DNA of 64,000 nt from Kryptolebias marmoratus (Eukaryota; Chordata; Actinopteri; Cyprinodontiformes; Rivulidae): assembly GCF_001649575.2 (NCBI RefSeq), contig NC_051439.1:5864963-5928962 (forward strand). Direction: 5' to 3'. Below the pieces are notes generated by a model. The model was not told where the DNA came from. It searched no databases and was given only the letters and a program-made list of their open reading frames with translations. The position numbers and the translations under genes were made by a program. Positions 32,792 through 43,709 of this stretch are shown here, in pieces (the first letter of the stretch is position 1; each line of letters opens with the position of its first letter).

Positions 32792-33935
32792 AATTAGAGG
32801 TCTAGTATTCCTTCAAGGAATGCATATCGCCTGCTGCCTTTCATGCCACAGTTTTAGACTAAGATCATTTTATATTAAGAATGACAGACATAGCCATTTA
32901 GATGAAAACTGGAAAATAACATTAAATGCAGTATAATGCAATATTGCAATATTTTTCATATTAGTTCTTGGAGTATGTGTTTTGAATCATTCTCAGCTAC
33001 TACCATGTCCAATTTTAACTCAGTATTTGTGAAACTCAATGAGGTATAGGCCTTTTTTGTTGGCTAAGGTCGATTAGCTGTGGTGTCCATCTTGAATTTA
33101 GTTGACTTCAGAAGTTGATCAGTTGTAGATGTACAACCAAAAATTGCTTTCTAGGAGTTGCATTAAAATCTGTCCAGTGGTTCATGAGATATTTTGCTAA
33201 CAGTCAACCAGGATTGATTCCAACAGTTAAAGCCAAAGTTTTGAGCAACAATAATGCACAACGTGTTGTACTCAACATATGTATCAAAGATAAGGCTCAG
33301 CTACTACCACACCAAATTTTAGTTCCATATCTGTAAAATTGGCTGAGTTATAGCCTTTTTGTATTTACCATCTTAAATTTGGTTGACTCCAAAGGTTAAT
33401 CAGCTGTATATGTGCATCCAGACACTACTTTGTGAGAGTTTAATGAAAATCTTTCCTGTGGTCTTTGGTGTATTTGGCTAACAGACAAGCATTGTCATGC
33501 TGGATGGAAACGGAGGCGAACCCAGAGTGCAGACTCATCTTTTCAAAAAACAAAAACTAATTTATTAAATAAAGAAAATAAATAAAAACAAACCGCTGAC
33601 GTGGCAGCAAACTAAACTTAGCAAAAATCCAAGGCATGGCATGGCATGGCAAGGCAACGAGGAAACAAAACATGGATACAGCAAAACACAAACAATGATC
33701 CGATGGGGTGTGAGAGAAATGACCAGGTATTTGAACACTGGGGTTGACGAGGTAAATGGAAACAGGTGAGTGGGGATAATGGCAGACAGGTGGAGATGGG
33801 CGTGGCAAGGAAGGCAGAAGAGTGACAGGGGAGGAGTGAATACTGAGAACAGCACAACCAGAAAAAAAACAAACTGAAATAATAACTCAAAAACTCAAAT
33901 CCTCACAAGCATAAACGCACACACAAACACTTTTG
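32792..33935 (-). repeat. Palindrome-ended repeat split by a solo LTR
   Basis: Right end (reversed): TTAGAGGTCTAGTATTCC and hairpin, then 'atatcgcctgctgcctttcatgcc'. One clear monomer (near 33085) and a partial second one. Sequence 'ggctaacagacaagcat' stops at the LTR at 33492 and 'agcataaacgcacacacaaac' follows it. Confidence 0.8.
33493..33907 (-). mobile_element. Solo LTR, family A, with target duplication AGCAT
   Basis: Starts TGTCATGC and ends CTCACA. It is flanked by AGCAT at 33488-33492 and 33908-33912. It contains 'gcgaacccagagtgcagactcatc', AT-rich 'aataaataaaaac' and 'gctgacgtggcagca' as in the other copies. No internal retroelement sequence adjoins either side, so this is an LTR left by recombination. 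Confidence 0.88.
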
Positions 33936-34334
33936 ACCACAGTGATGGACAAAATTAAAGTTTTTGAAAATGTGTTGCCCTGTTTTATTCCCTAATCTGT
34001 TTTCAGTTTCTACTTTTCTGTACTAAAGTTCACTTTTTGAGAAAAAAACAAATGGCTTGATCCCTCAGGGAGTCATTTTTGAAATTTTCTAATTTCAGGA
34101 GTAATCAGTGATAAATAAAAACATCAAATCAGTTTTTGTGTCGATTTTTTTAGCTGAAGTTCTGTGACAAGATAATTAAAAACAAATACACAGACCCAAA
34201 CAGTTGACGTCCATAGATGCTACCTTTATGATTATTTCAGGTTGACCAGTCATTGTTCTTAATTAGCCCAAAAATAATTTTAAAAGTTGAACATTGCCTA
34301 GTAGGTTTGTCATATTCAATTTAAAACAAGACAT

Positions 34335-34430
34335 TTTAAGTCAATGTTTATAATAAGATGACCTCAGTTTAAAACTCTGGCATAAAAAGCAGAGGGCGAT
34401 ATGCACCCTTGAAGGAATGCTAGGCCTTCG
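34335..34430 (+). repeat. Right end of the palindrome-ended repeat
   Basis: 'taagatgacctcagtttaaaactctggcat', 'gagggcgatatgc', 'cccttgaaggaatgctaggccttc'. The rest of the element is missing. Confidence 0.75.
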
Positions 34431-35019
34431 ATTTTAACACAACCCTTGTTTATCTTCACATTCATATCAACAGATAAGACATTACATGTTTACTTTTTTC
34501 CTGAAAAGGCCCTTATAAGTGCTATATTTCCTGACTCAGTGGCAGATGATGCTCTTACAGGCCTCTGTTGATGACTGAGAGGGAGGGAGGATTATCGGAA
34601 GTTGTGGGAGGACAGGACAGGCGAGAGAGGCTCGAATCTCATATAGCAAGTGGTGGGAGGCACCCAGAAGCAGATCATTCAAACACAAACCCACACACGT
34701 TCTCTGAAAACCTTTAAAATATATTTATACTTAAGGCCTCCTGCCTCGGGCAAAGTAGTGTACGAGTAAATCTAGTTCTTTCACAAAAATAGGTGCCTCC
34801 TAAAGCAGGCGCTTCTGTTCAAACGTGACGTCAGGTTTCTGTCGTCATATGTCTGAGTTTATACTGTGAATGCTGAGTCAGCATTCTGACTAGATTGATC
34901 CTGTTTCTCTTAATTGTTTCCCATATTTGGCTTATCGTCATTATAGCTTTTAACGTGTAACTACTTCTGCATGCGTTGTGCTGTTTTAACGATTCAAATG
35001 TGGAAATGTTCAGCTCATT
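34431..35019. other. Intergenic, no gene seen
   Basis: Unique-looking; no frame with family resemblance. Confidence 0.4.
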
Positions 35020-35640
35020 CATAGCAACCCTACTAGGACTTTTGGTTCTTGTAGCTTTTATACTTTTCAAAATTTATACCCTTATTTATAAAAAATGTTC
35101 CCCAAAGAAAAACACTGAGATCTCCAATTCCTTCAAAAACATGTTTAATTTTGAAATCTGTTTCACCATACATACTCTGTTTTTGTCTTCTAATGAAACT
35201 TTTAGCTAGCATTTTCATATGTTCAGCTTTAGCTACTTTTAGCTTTTACAACAGTTTTAATACTTTTAGGGTAGTATGATTGAATCATTTAGTTACTTTT
35301 ATCATTTTGCTACTTTTAAGTTTTAGATAAGGTAAAACGTAAAAACTTTTATAAAGTGTTTTGCTACTTTTATGTCTTAGCTAGCGTTTTACAACTTTTA
35401 CTTTGAAGGCAGCATTTTCCTCCTTTTAGCTTTTAGCTAATGTTCTGCTTCTTTTAGCTTTAACAACTCAGTTTCAGCTGTTCTAGCAGTTTTCTTCAAG
35501 TTCAGCTTTCAGTGAGTTTTCACAGAAAATGAAGTTTCTCTGGTTGAGCATTACGTTCCTATCAGCACTTTGTAGCTTTTCTTTAAAGTCAGTCATTGAT
35601 TCGTACAGCAGCTCTGTACGTCAGAAGTTTAAAAGGCTTC
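35020..35640 (-). repeat. TAGC-array repeat, copy 1
   Basis: Many repeats of TTTTAGCTA/TTTAGCTACTTT with a conserved tail, here near 35085-35165 ('ccaattccttcaaaaacatg', 'ttgaaatctg'). The same array plus tail is found at 38590, 46600, 55190 and 63400, which shows a dispersed repeat rather than simple low complexity. Confidence 0.65.
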
Positions 35641-35679
35641 TGGTAATGCAGAAATGTCACTTTTTATTGTGTTTTATTA

Positions 35680-35880
35680 CACTGGACAGATATTAGTGAA
35701 ACTCTCAGAAAGCAGTCGTTGGATGTACATCTACAACTGAGCAACGTTTGGAGTTAACCCAATTCAAAACGATTGCCACAATTGATTGACCTTAGCCAAC
35801 ACAAAAGTGGCTATAACTCAGTAGATTTTCCAGAGGTTCAGCTAAAAATTGGTGTGTTGATAGCTGAGAGTCATTCATGA
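35680..35880 (+). repeat. Palindrome-ended repeat fragment
   Basis: One monomer ('tggatgtacatctacaactgagcaac', 'gctgagagtcattcatga'), cut off at 35880 where a Tc1-like relic begins. Confidence 0.7.
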
Positions 35881-36428
35881 CTTCTGGAAGTGTTCCTGAG
35901 TCCATGCAGTGATGTCCAGAACAGAATCAGACCTGTTTTTAATGCAGCGGCCCCTGAGGGCCCCAAGATCACAGACATCCAATACTGACTTTCAGTCCTT
36001 TGAGCTCAGAGATTTCTACAGATTCTTTTGATGATATTATGAATTGTGGATGATGGGATAGTCAAAGTTATCCCAATTTTCCATTGAGGAACATTATTCT
36101 GAATATGCTTCACTATTTTTAGACCGTTTTTTTGCAGACTGATGGACCTCATTGAGGTTTAGCCTCTAAAATCCTCTTTTTATACCCTCTCCTCTTACTG
36201 ACCTGTTTAGTTTCAAAATGCTCCTTCAGCTGTTTCTTATTTGTACCATTTACTTTTACAGTCTTTTGTTGCCCCTGTCTCAATTTCTTTGAGATGTGTT
36301 GCTGCCATGAATTATTTTCCTAAAATAATAATTTTTTTTGGTTTAAACCTTTAATATGCTTACTCTGTGCCATTGTAAAAAATAATGGATTTATGAGTTT
36401 TGCATTTCATCACATTCAGTTTTTCAGA
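35881..36428 (-). mobile_element. Tc1-like element relic
   Basis: Reverse of the family: 'ggaagtgttcctgagtccatgcagtgatgtcc', 'gggccccaagatcacagacatcc', 'ctcagagatttctacagattctt', 'gcagactgatggacctc', ending near 'ttatgagttttgcatttcatcacattcag'. It is only the 5' part of the transposase gene. Confidence 0.8.
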
Positions 36429-36451
36429 ACTGGTTCATATACAGTCTATGA

Positions 36452-36644
36452 CAGTGGTGTCCAATCCTGGTCCTGGAGAGCCTCTATCCTGCGTGTTTTA
36501 GATGTTTCTCTGCTCTTCAGCAGGTCTTTAAGTTCTTCAGAAGCCTGTTAATCACTCAGTCATTCAAATTAGGTTTGTCAAAGCAGAGAAACAGCTAAAA
36601 CATGCAGGATAGAGGCCCTCCAGGACCAGGATTGGACACCACTG
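36452..36644. mobile_element. Intact hAT MITE with 8-base target duplication
   Basis: Ends CAGTGGTGTCCAATCCTGG and its inverse CCAGGATTGGACACCACTG. Flanked by GTCTATGA (36444-36451) and GTCTATGG (36645-36652), seven of eight matching. 193 bases long, no coding capacity. Confidence 0.9.
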
Positions 36645-36652
36645 GTCTATGG

Positions 36653-37100
36653 TTTTTCCTGAATATTTAATCTTTATGCACATCCACACCTTGTTTCCTG
36701 ATTTTAGTGTATTTTTGTGGCAGAATTATAGTGCCACATACATGCCTGGCATAATTACTTCAACCTTTTAGGCCATATTTTTGTGTTTACATGTGGATGA
36801 AAACATTTCTAGAAATAGTGCTGTGTTTGAGGATATTCTTAGAAACAACAACAACAACAAAAAAAGGCTTAAAGCAACCAGAAAGTGGCAACTGTCCATG
36901 ATGTTACACAAGCAGTAACAATATCAGCGATTTCAATATCAGTATGTTGTGTTTCGACAGTTTTTGCAATGAGACTTATTGTATCTTGAAGAAAGAATCC
37001 AAGAGATGTTTTATAAATGAGGCCTTATTAAACTGCATTGCAATGAAATAATAAAATGGCACTGAAGATCCAATTGTTTTGTGTGCAAATGTGTATAAGT
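36653..37100. other. Intergenic, no gene seen
   Basis: AT-rich, with a short CAA tract near 36847. Nothing recognised. Confidence 0.4.
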
Positions 37101-37111
37101 CATAAATATTC

Positions 37112-37342
37112 ATGTGTTGGGGATCCTTCTGCATTTTTCATGAAAGGTCATTCATTTTTCAGATTGGATTGCTGGCTTCCTGTTGTGCGCTGCTGGTGGA
37201 GCTGAGGTGTGATGCTGAGCTTTTTAGTGCTCCCCAGAGGGCGGCTGTTACTGAGATGGGGGAGGCATCATTGAGCAACTCAGAAGATCAATGGTCACCA
37301 AGCCGACCTCGTTTTTACTCTCCTGATGCCTGTGGGAGGTGA
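37112..37342 (+). other. Exon-like open segment A, unrecognised
   Basis: An open frame from ATG at 37112. A possible acceptor TTCATTTTTCAG ends at 37161, and a strong donor GGGAG|GTGAGC lies at about 37339. After the acceptor the frame reads IGLLASCCALLVELRCDAEL, like the end of a signal peptide, then FSAPQRAAVTEMGEASLSNS. Base composition is clearly less AT-rich than the surroundings and no repeat landmark is present. I do not recognise the protein. It could be an exon of an unknown transcript or chance. Confidence 0.3.
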
Positions 37343-37776
37343 GCTCTCAGTGAAAGAAACACGAGATTTACGGGGCGTGGCTGGCTGTAAATTGGGTAAA
37401 GACAGAAAAAATGATTATGGACGAAAAAAAAAAATTCTGCAGCATTTATTACTTCTAAGGTTTTATCAGGATGTAATAAACACCACCTGCTGATTAAAAC
37501 GAGGTACCTTGGGTGAACAGTGACACATGTATAACACCATATAATTGTTTCTTGAACAAAAAATGTAACCAAAAAGCAGAACTGTACTAAGCGCCAAGTG
37601 CTGCAGATCAGATGAGATTACCTGATCATGAGCAACATCAGCATCTCTTTTTTGTTCTTTATTTACAGTATTTTGTTTTATTGTGTGAAAGGTGATTTAG
37701 CTGGATGCTAGGGGAGTTTTTCCTATTAAAAAGTCTGACACTTCTTCTTTTTGCCCCCTGTCTTTTTTCTCTAAGC

Positions 37777-37919
37777 ACACTGAAATATGCTGTCATGGTC
37801 AGGCAGAATGCCAGCCAAAAGGTCTGCAAGACCTTCAGAAAGTCTGGAGAACTTTAAAAAGCAATTGAAAGTATTACATGAAAGTCTGGCTGCTTGGAAG
37901 GAGAATATAAAGAACACAG
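37777..37919 (+). other. Exon-like segment B, unrecognised
   Basis: Preceded by the pyrimidine-rich TCTTTTTTCTCTAAG and ended by ACACAG|GTGGGT. From ATG at 37808 one frame reads MPAKRSARPSESLENFKKQL and continues KVLHESLAAWKENIKNT, a possible short amphipathic helix. If spliced to segment A the frame would differ and stop inside B. Unresolved. Confidence 0.25.
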
Positions 37920-38589
37920 GTGGGTTAAAGCTTTAAAACAGTACCACTTACTATTTTTTCTTAAGCTATTTTATTTGCTCTTTATCTCTCCTCCTCTTTG
38001 ACCTGAACCCTGCCGCTGCAGCATCAGGAGAAACTTCTTCTCCACATCCTGCAGCTGTTTAAGTTAAGGAAAACCAATTAAAGACAAACACACTGTGCCT
38101 AAAGGTGCATTATATTTGGGCCAGATGCAGAATTTCTTTAATGCCAGATGCTGTGAAGCAGCTTTTTTGTACGACCGTGATATTTTAGATTAATACATGA
38201 TTTGAATACATCTGTACATATATTGTAGGGCTCAGGCTTTACCCAGCAACAAAAAAAACCCCACTCCTTTCTGATTTGCTGACAGGTTGCTAACTCAAGA
38301 TAACTGTATGGACCGAGCAAATTAAAATACACCTCATCCATTCATAGCCTATATATTCTGTGCACGGATCTTTATCATTTCTCAGCATGAGAAATGTCAC
38401 GTGTGGTGTATGAGCATGTGAACTCGCTGAAATGTGTCTCGTTCTCATTGCGTAAGATTTGAGCCTTCTGTTTGAAAATCTGCGTAATTTGTTATTTTAG
38501 CCAGTCATTTATCAAAGTGTTCATCTCATTCAGGAGATGGATGCTATGACTTTTTTTTTATATTTAACTGTATTTACAAATAGTTTCCT

Positions 38590-38830
38590 TATAGAAATAT
38601 ATTGAGGTCTCTTCATTTTGTTCAAAATGTTCTCGTTTTAAATCTGCTTCTTTTAACTTTAGTTAACCTTTTAGTTCTTCCAGCTTGCATTTTGCTACTT
38701 GTTGTTTTTTTAGCTGTGCTTTTTCAGTGTTTGTTCCTTTTAGCTTTAGTCTCTGCATTTTTGCAGAGAGAACAATTTCTGTAGGTTTTAACTGCTGCTT
38801 TGCTTTTTAGCATATTTAGTCTGTCATACT
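38590..38830 (-). repeat. TAGC-array repeat, copy 2
   Basis: 'cttttaactttagttaac', 'ttttagctgtgc', 'ccttttagctttagtc', 'gctttttagcatatt': decayed TTTTAGCT units in the same orientation as the copy at 35020. Confidence 0.5.
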
Positions 38831-39926
38831 GTCTTAATGATTTAACATTACTTAATATTATAAAACGTACATAATTATCACAAATGACTTTTGTTGTTTT
38901 GTTTGTTTTTCTTCCTTTTACTAAGAAGCTAAAAGTGCATTGTGAGGTTAGGGACAGCTTGAGCTACTGAAGATCAGTGATATTTTCAGGGAGGAAGAGT
39001 TTTCTACTGAACATTCAGTTCTTTTAAAAAGCTGGAATCATATATCTCTGGTATTCATCTATTTATTTTCTTTTATTCGCTTATTATTTTCCAGGTCATG
39101 GGGAGCTGGTGTCTACACAAGGATAACAAGAAAAACAGAATTACAGAAACAAGAAAACTAATACAAAAGAACCCCCAAAAAATAACTAAAAATACCCAAA
39201 TCCTAACAATTATTCATCTTGATAAAGCATATCATTTGCATTCTTCACCTTCTGTTGTATAAATTAAGGGAAACAAGTCTTTGCAGAAATTGTCCAAATA
39301 GAGACAACTAATGGGGGCTTTCTAGAGTTTTCATAAAACAAGAGTTTAAAATCAAGCATCACCGACATTTAGCAGTCCTAATGCACTCTAGTTGAAGTTT
39401 TTGTTTACAAAGTAATAACCACTGATCTCTGTCTGCCTAAAGACATTGATTTGACCTAACCTTTGGCTACTGTGCTGAACTCCAGCCTATCTGGATCAAT
39501 CCCCCACCCCCCACTGTTTTTCTTCAACACTTCCAGGCTCTGTTTAAGATTCATCCCTCATAAGTTCCACTTCTCATCATCTGTTTAACACTTAACCAGC
39601 GTTCCAGGATGAATGAAGAAAACATTTACATCAGATCTGCAAACTGTTGCTTTGAAGAAGATTTCAAATGAAAAATACCTGTTTTGTAGTTCAATATTTT
39701 CACTGTTTATCTACAACTGGCCTTATAACAAGGACATGTTATAATAAAAAAATCTTACCTGTCCAAATCAGTGAAAAATTCCATTTCATTATATTATCAT
39801 TGAAGATTTACGTTTTATGTTTACTATTGTTATAATCTTAAGTTTTATAGAAATTATATATAAATGGTAAATTGTGTCTTTCTTGTATCAAAGAGTAATG
39901 ATCACCTTTACAGAGAAGTTTGTTAT
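38831..39926. other. Intergenic, no gene seen
   Basis: AT-rich; no repeat landmark or frame that can be supported. Confidence 0.4.
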
Positions 39927-40374
39927 TGTCAGGTGTGGCGGAGAAGGAGGCGAACCCAGTGTGCAGACTCATCTTAGAAAATAAAATTATTTATTTTAAA
40001 AATAAAAGAGACAAAAACAAAAGGCTGACGAGGCAGCACAAATGGAACTAAATACAAAGACGTAGCAGACATGACGTAAGCGGAACCAGACGGCAGGAGA
40101 AATAGACAAACGAACCAGAGAATAAGTGGAGGAGATGAGCGGGTTTTAAGGACAGAGGGTAATTAGGTGAAGTGGGCACAGGTGAGTGATAACTAATGAG
40201 GAGCAGGTGGAGACGGTCGTGGCAGGAAAACAAGTGACTGACTGAGGAGAAGTGAATGATGACAGGAAACAAAGACACAAGGAAGAAGAACTGAACTAAG
40301 ACCAGGCTACACAAAGATAACTAAATAAAATCAACTCAAACTGAAACATGAATCGAAAACCCCAAAGCCTGACA
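39927..40374 (-). mobile_element. Solo LTR, family A, with target duplication GTTAT
   Basis: TGTCAGG...CCTGACA, 448 bases, flanked by GTTAT at 39922-39926 and 40375-40379. The terminal TGTCAGG/CCTGACA are perfect inverses. Shares 'gcgaacccagtgtgcagactcatc', 'aggctgacgaggcagca' and 'gtgggcacaggtgagtg' with the other copies. Confidence 0.92.
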
Positions 40375-40863
40375 GTTATTGGCCGAGACACGATAAGTAC
40401 AACAATATTACTTATACAAAATATATTTAATTGAAAAATTTCGTAATAATCACTTGTGAAACAATAAAAACTTGTGAAAATGGTAACTATTAATTTATGA
40501 ACATGTACACAAGTGAAGTGTGAACCTCTCCGGGTCTATTATAGCACAGGTAATACAGAAAAAGGGTTTAGTTTTTACAGTTGATGAACAGAATCTGTGA
40601 GCTCTCCCTGATCCACCATGCACAGCGGTGAGGTCAGTTTTCCCGACCTGATGTCTCATGTTGCCAGAAGATGCACCGGTGATAAGCTGAATGTCCCTGA
40701 GCTCATGTGACTCTTCATACGTCGACTCATCCTTCCTGTAATCTCGGTGAACATGTAGATAATCTTCATGCAGTCAGTTTGAAAAACCACTCCGGTGCCT
40801 GAACACAGCCTTTTCCTCTGGTGATCAGTTTTCATTTTCCTGTACACCAGAGTACATTAGCTG
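40375..40863. other. Intergenic, unresolved balanced-composition block
   Basis: Between 40560 and 40850 the composition is more balanced and the minus strand stays open for 60-70 codons in one frame. Two frames look equally plausible and neither resembles a known protein, so no gene is called. Confidence 0.3.
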
Positions 40864-41229
40864 GTCAACAGTGTTTGCCTGTTAGCAAAATATCTCATGA
40901 GCTCAATGATCTCGTGAATGAAACTTCTAGAAAGTAATCACTGGATGTACATCTACCACTGATTAACTTTTGGAGTCAATCCAATTTAAGATTGCCGCCA
41001 CAGCTAATCAGCCTTTGCCAATGCAAAATGGCTACAATTGCTCATATTTACAGACACTGAGCTAAAGTTTATGTGGTAGTAGCTGGGAGTCATCCTCAGC
41101 ATTTACAAGGTTTGGCCAAAAATGGCTACATCTCCATCATCTCTCATCTTAAGATGGTCTTACTTTAAAAATCTCACATGAAAGGCAGCCGGTGATGTGC
41201 ATTCCTTCAAGGAATGCCAGGCGTTTAAT
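40864..41229 (+). repeat. Palindrome-ended repeat, one monomer and perfect right end
   Basis: 'tgttagcaaaatatctcatgagc', 'tggatgtacatctaccactg', then the right end with 'gcagccggtgatgtgcattccttcaaggaatgccagg'. The hairpin is perfect. Confidence 0.8.
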
Positions 41230-43440
41230 TACATCTTATTTCCTGACAGTTTCCAGAACAGAGAGGGAAAGGAGCTATATTTCACTAAGATTGTTTTATG
41301 TTTGATGAAAGTTTAACAGGTTTGTATTTCCGGGCTGCAGGTTGTAGCTGAAGGCTCTCCTCTTTCTTCATGACTCTCCGTGGAGTTTTCCATGCTTTAA
41401 GTCAGGAGCGGGGAACTCTTTTGTTTTACTCAGGGGCCATTCCAATTTTAAGAAAGTCCTCTGAAGGCCACACATAGTTTGTAAATCAATTTGTAATGTG
41501 ACAATTATAAATTGATAAAGCCACAGTTTTATCAACAAACAGTTTTGTGCATTTATTTTTGCAAACATTTGTAAGTTTCACTTTGTAATTTATTGAACCC
41601 CTGCTGCCTTTCAACTCCAATTGGACTTCTTCATTACTGCTACAAACTGAACACAAGGGTTTGATTTTCACGTCAACAAAAAAATAATTGCTCATCCATT
41701 TTCCCTGAAAAATGCGGCATTCAGCATCCACTTTTCTTTTTCTGCAGTCGCCAGTATTGACACCTGTCAATCACCCCATCTCTCTTGCGCTGGCGCTTGA
41801 CAACTCATGTTGCGTTCACTGACCCTGATCCTGGCTCAGATCTATGCATTACTATTAATTTTATCCCAGAAATGCCATTGGTTGTTGATATTTTTCCCTC
41901 CGGAATCTTAATTGTCTTATTTGTTTGGTTGAAATTGTGTGGCAGGCAGGATAAAAGGGTTCCATATACAGCGCTACTCATTAATATTGCCATAAAGCTT
42001 TAATTAAACCCGATTAAGTAAGAGAGAGCAGATTCCACCTGAAGAATAAAGACCAACATGAGCTGCTTAATAGTGCAGCTGCTTCTTCTATTTGTGTGCT
42101 CTATCTTATTTTCTGCACCTGCTCTAGTTTCACTGAATCTGAGGTAAACAAAGGAGTCCTCGGGCTCGCTGGAAGAAGAGGTAGTTCCCAGGAGGGGGTT
42201 GCTGCTGGTTGTGGGGGCTGGGGGAGAGAGTGAGTGAATGAATGGGCTGAGGCTTGAGAGGCACAATGCAACTACGGTGTCGAGGGCCAAAATGAAAGAA
42301 AACAAGGAGGGGAAACACCACACTACCCATGGAGGAATTCATTTATACTCCACACAGCACCACATATATCTTCATTTTCCTGACATGTGTGGGTTATTGG
42401 GAGTATTTAGTCAGCCTCAGGTCCTGGAGGAGAAGGGAAAAGGTGCAGATGGTCAATAAAAGAACAATGTTAGCTTGCTCAACTACGCCGCTAAATTATT
42501 CAGATAAAGACACATTGATTTCTCAGTGGCTCAGCTAATTTCCAGCAACATGTAACATGCAGGGATTTGTGTGAATTAGACCAAAACAGCTCAGATTTGA
42601 AAGATTACAGACTTAATCAAAGCTGTGCCGTTCTGCTGCCGTTCATGCTGGAGTTTGATGTTGAGAAACTTATACCTAATAATAACATTATGTACAATCT
42701 TATGTGATATTCTATGGTTCTTCTCTGAAAGTTTCATTAAAATCCACCCTGTGATTCCTGAGATATTTTGCTAACAAACAGAATTGACTCCGACAGTTAA
42801 TGCTAAAGTTTTAAGCATAGATCTTGTGTAATGTGGAGCACATGATATGTTTTGTGAATGACTCTCAGCTACACCAAACTCTCAGATTTGTTGTGAGTTT
42901 GGTGAAAATGACTTTAGTTATCTAGATGTGTCTAATCTAACGTGGCTCATCCTGTCTGAACTGTGAGAAATGATGAGTAAATGTTAACAGATCCTAGATA
43001 TATAACATTTTAAAGATATGCTGTAATTCTGAATGTAAACTGAGTCTCTTTTAAACCATTCTATTGCTGTGTGGCTTCTTTTTATTACTAATGCACAAAA
43101 TACAATTTTAAAATGAGTTGTTCTGTACAGGAATATTTTGTAGGTGATAATTCACAACTTTTGAAGGTCCTTATATAATAACTTGCACTCTGTTGTGTGT
43201 AAAAGATACAATACAACAAAAAGGTGCAACAGATATGTGGAAATAAATTTCTGACCGATGATGATAATTACATTTTCTCAGCCTAAACCACCAAAACTAT
43301 GTTGTCTATCACCTCAGGTTCAGTCAGGTTTTCCAGTGCATCTTGCTAATGTTTATTCATTGTGAATTCTTGATGTATAATTAGAAGTATAATGCATTCA
43401 AGTAATGTTTGAAATACTGAAATAACAGGTTGTCCTCTTT
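41230..43440. other. Intergenic; candidate conserved non-coding segment
   Basis: No gene. The segment 41790-42010 has several TAAT/ATTA homeobox-type cores in a sequence without repeat landmarks ('ctcattaatattgcc', 'ctttaattaaacccgattaag'). A short minus fragment of the palindrome-ended repeat lies at about 42725-42895 ('gatattttgctaacaaacagaattgactcc'). Confidence 0.35.
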
Positions 43441-43469
43441 CCCTTTTATACTCTACTATAATGACTACG

Positions 43470-43709
43470 ATGTATGTCGTGTTTTCAGGTTTACACGGTA
43501 AATGCATTTATGTTTCGTTCTGTTGCTGTTGTTACTCTTGTCACCAGAAAGCGCCATTCTGACAGGACAGGGCAGAAGAGGCCGCAAGAGTAGAAGAAAT
43601 CCAGGGTAAGATACAGGAGGACCGTGTTCTGTAAAATGGTGTCTCAACAGTTGCTGTAATAAAATTTGTTTAATTATTACCTATTTTACTACAACCGCCA
43701 TAATAAAAC
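43470..43709 (+). mobile_element. Gypsy-type LTR with following primer-binding-site region
   Basis: A segment with 'tgttgctgttgttactcttg' and ending 'ttactacaaccgccataataaaac', directly followed by TGGCGACAAGGATGAGC, where a tRNA primer site is expected. A related LTR lies near 49100-49310. The exact left boundary is not clear. Confidence 0.6.

Noticed and set aside
40656..40847. 63-residue minus frame with a protein-like look
   Set aside because: A second overlapping frame is just as open, neither matches a family I know, and no splice pair supports either.
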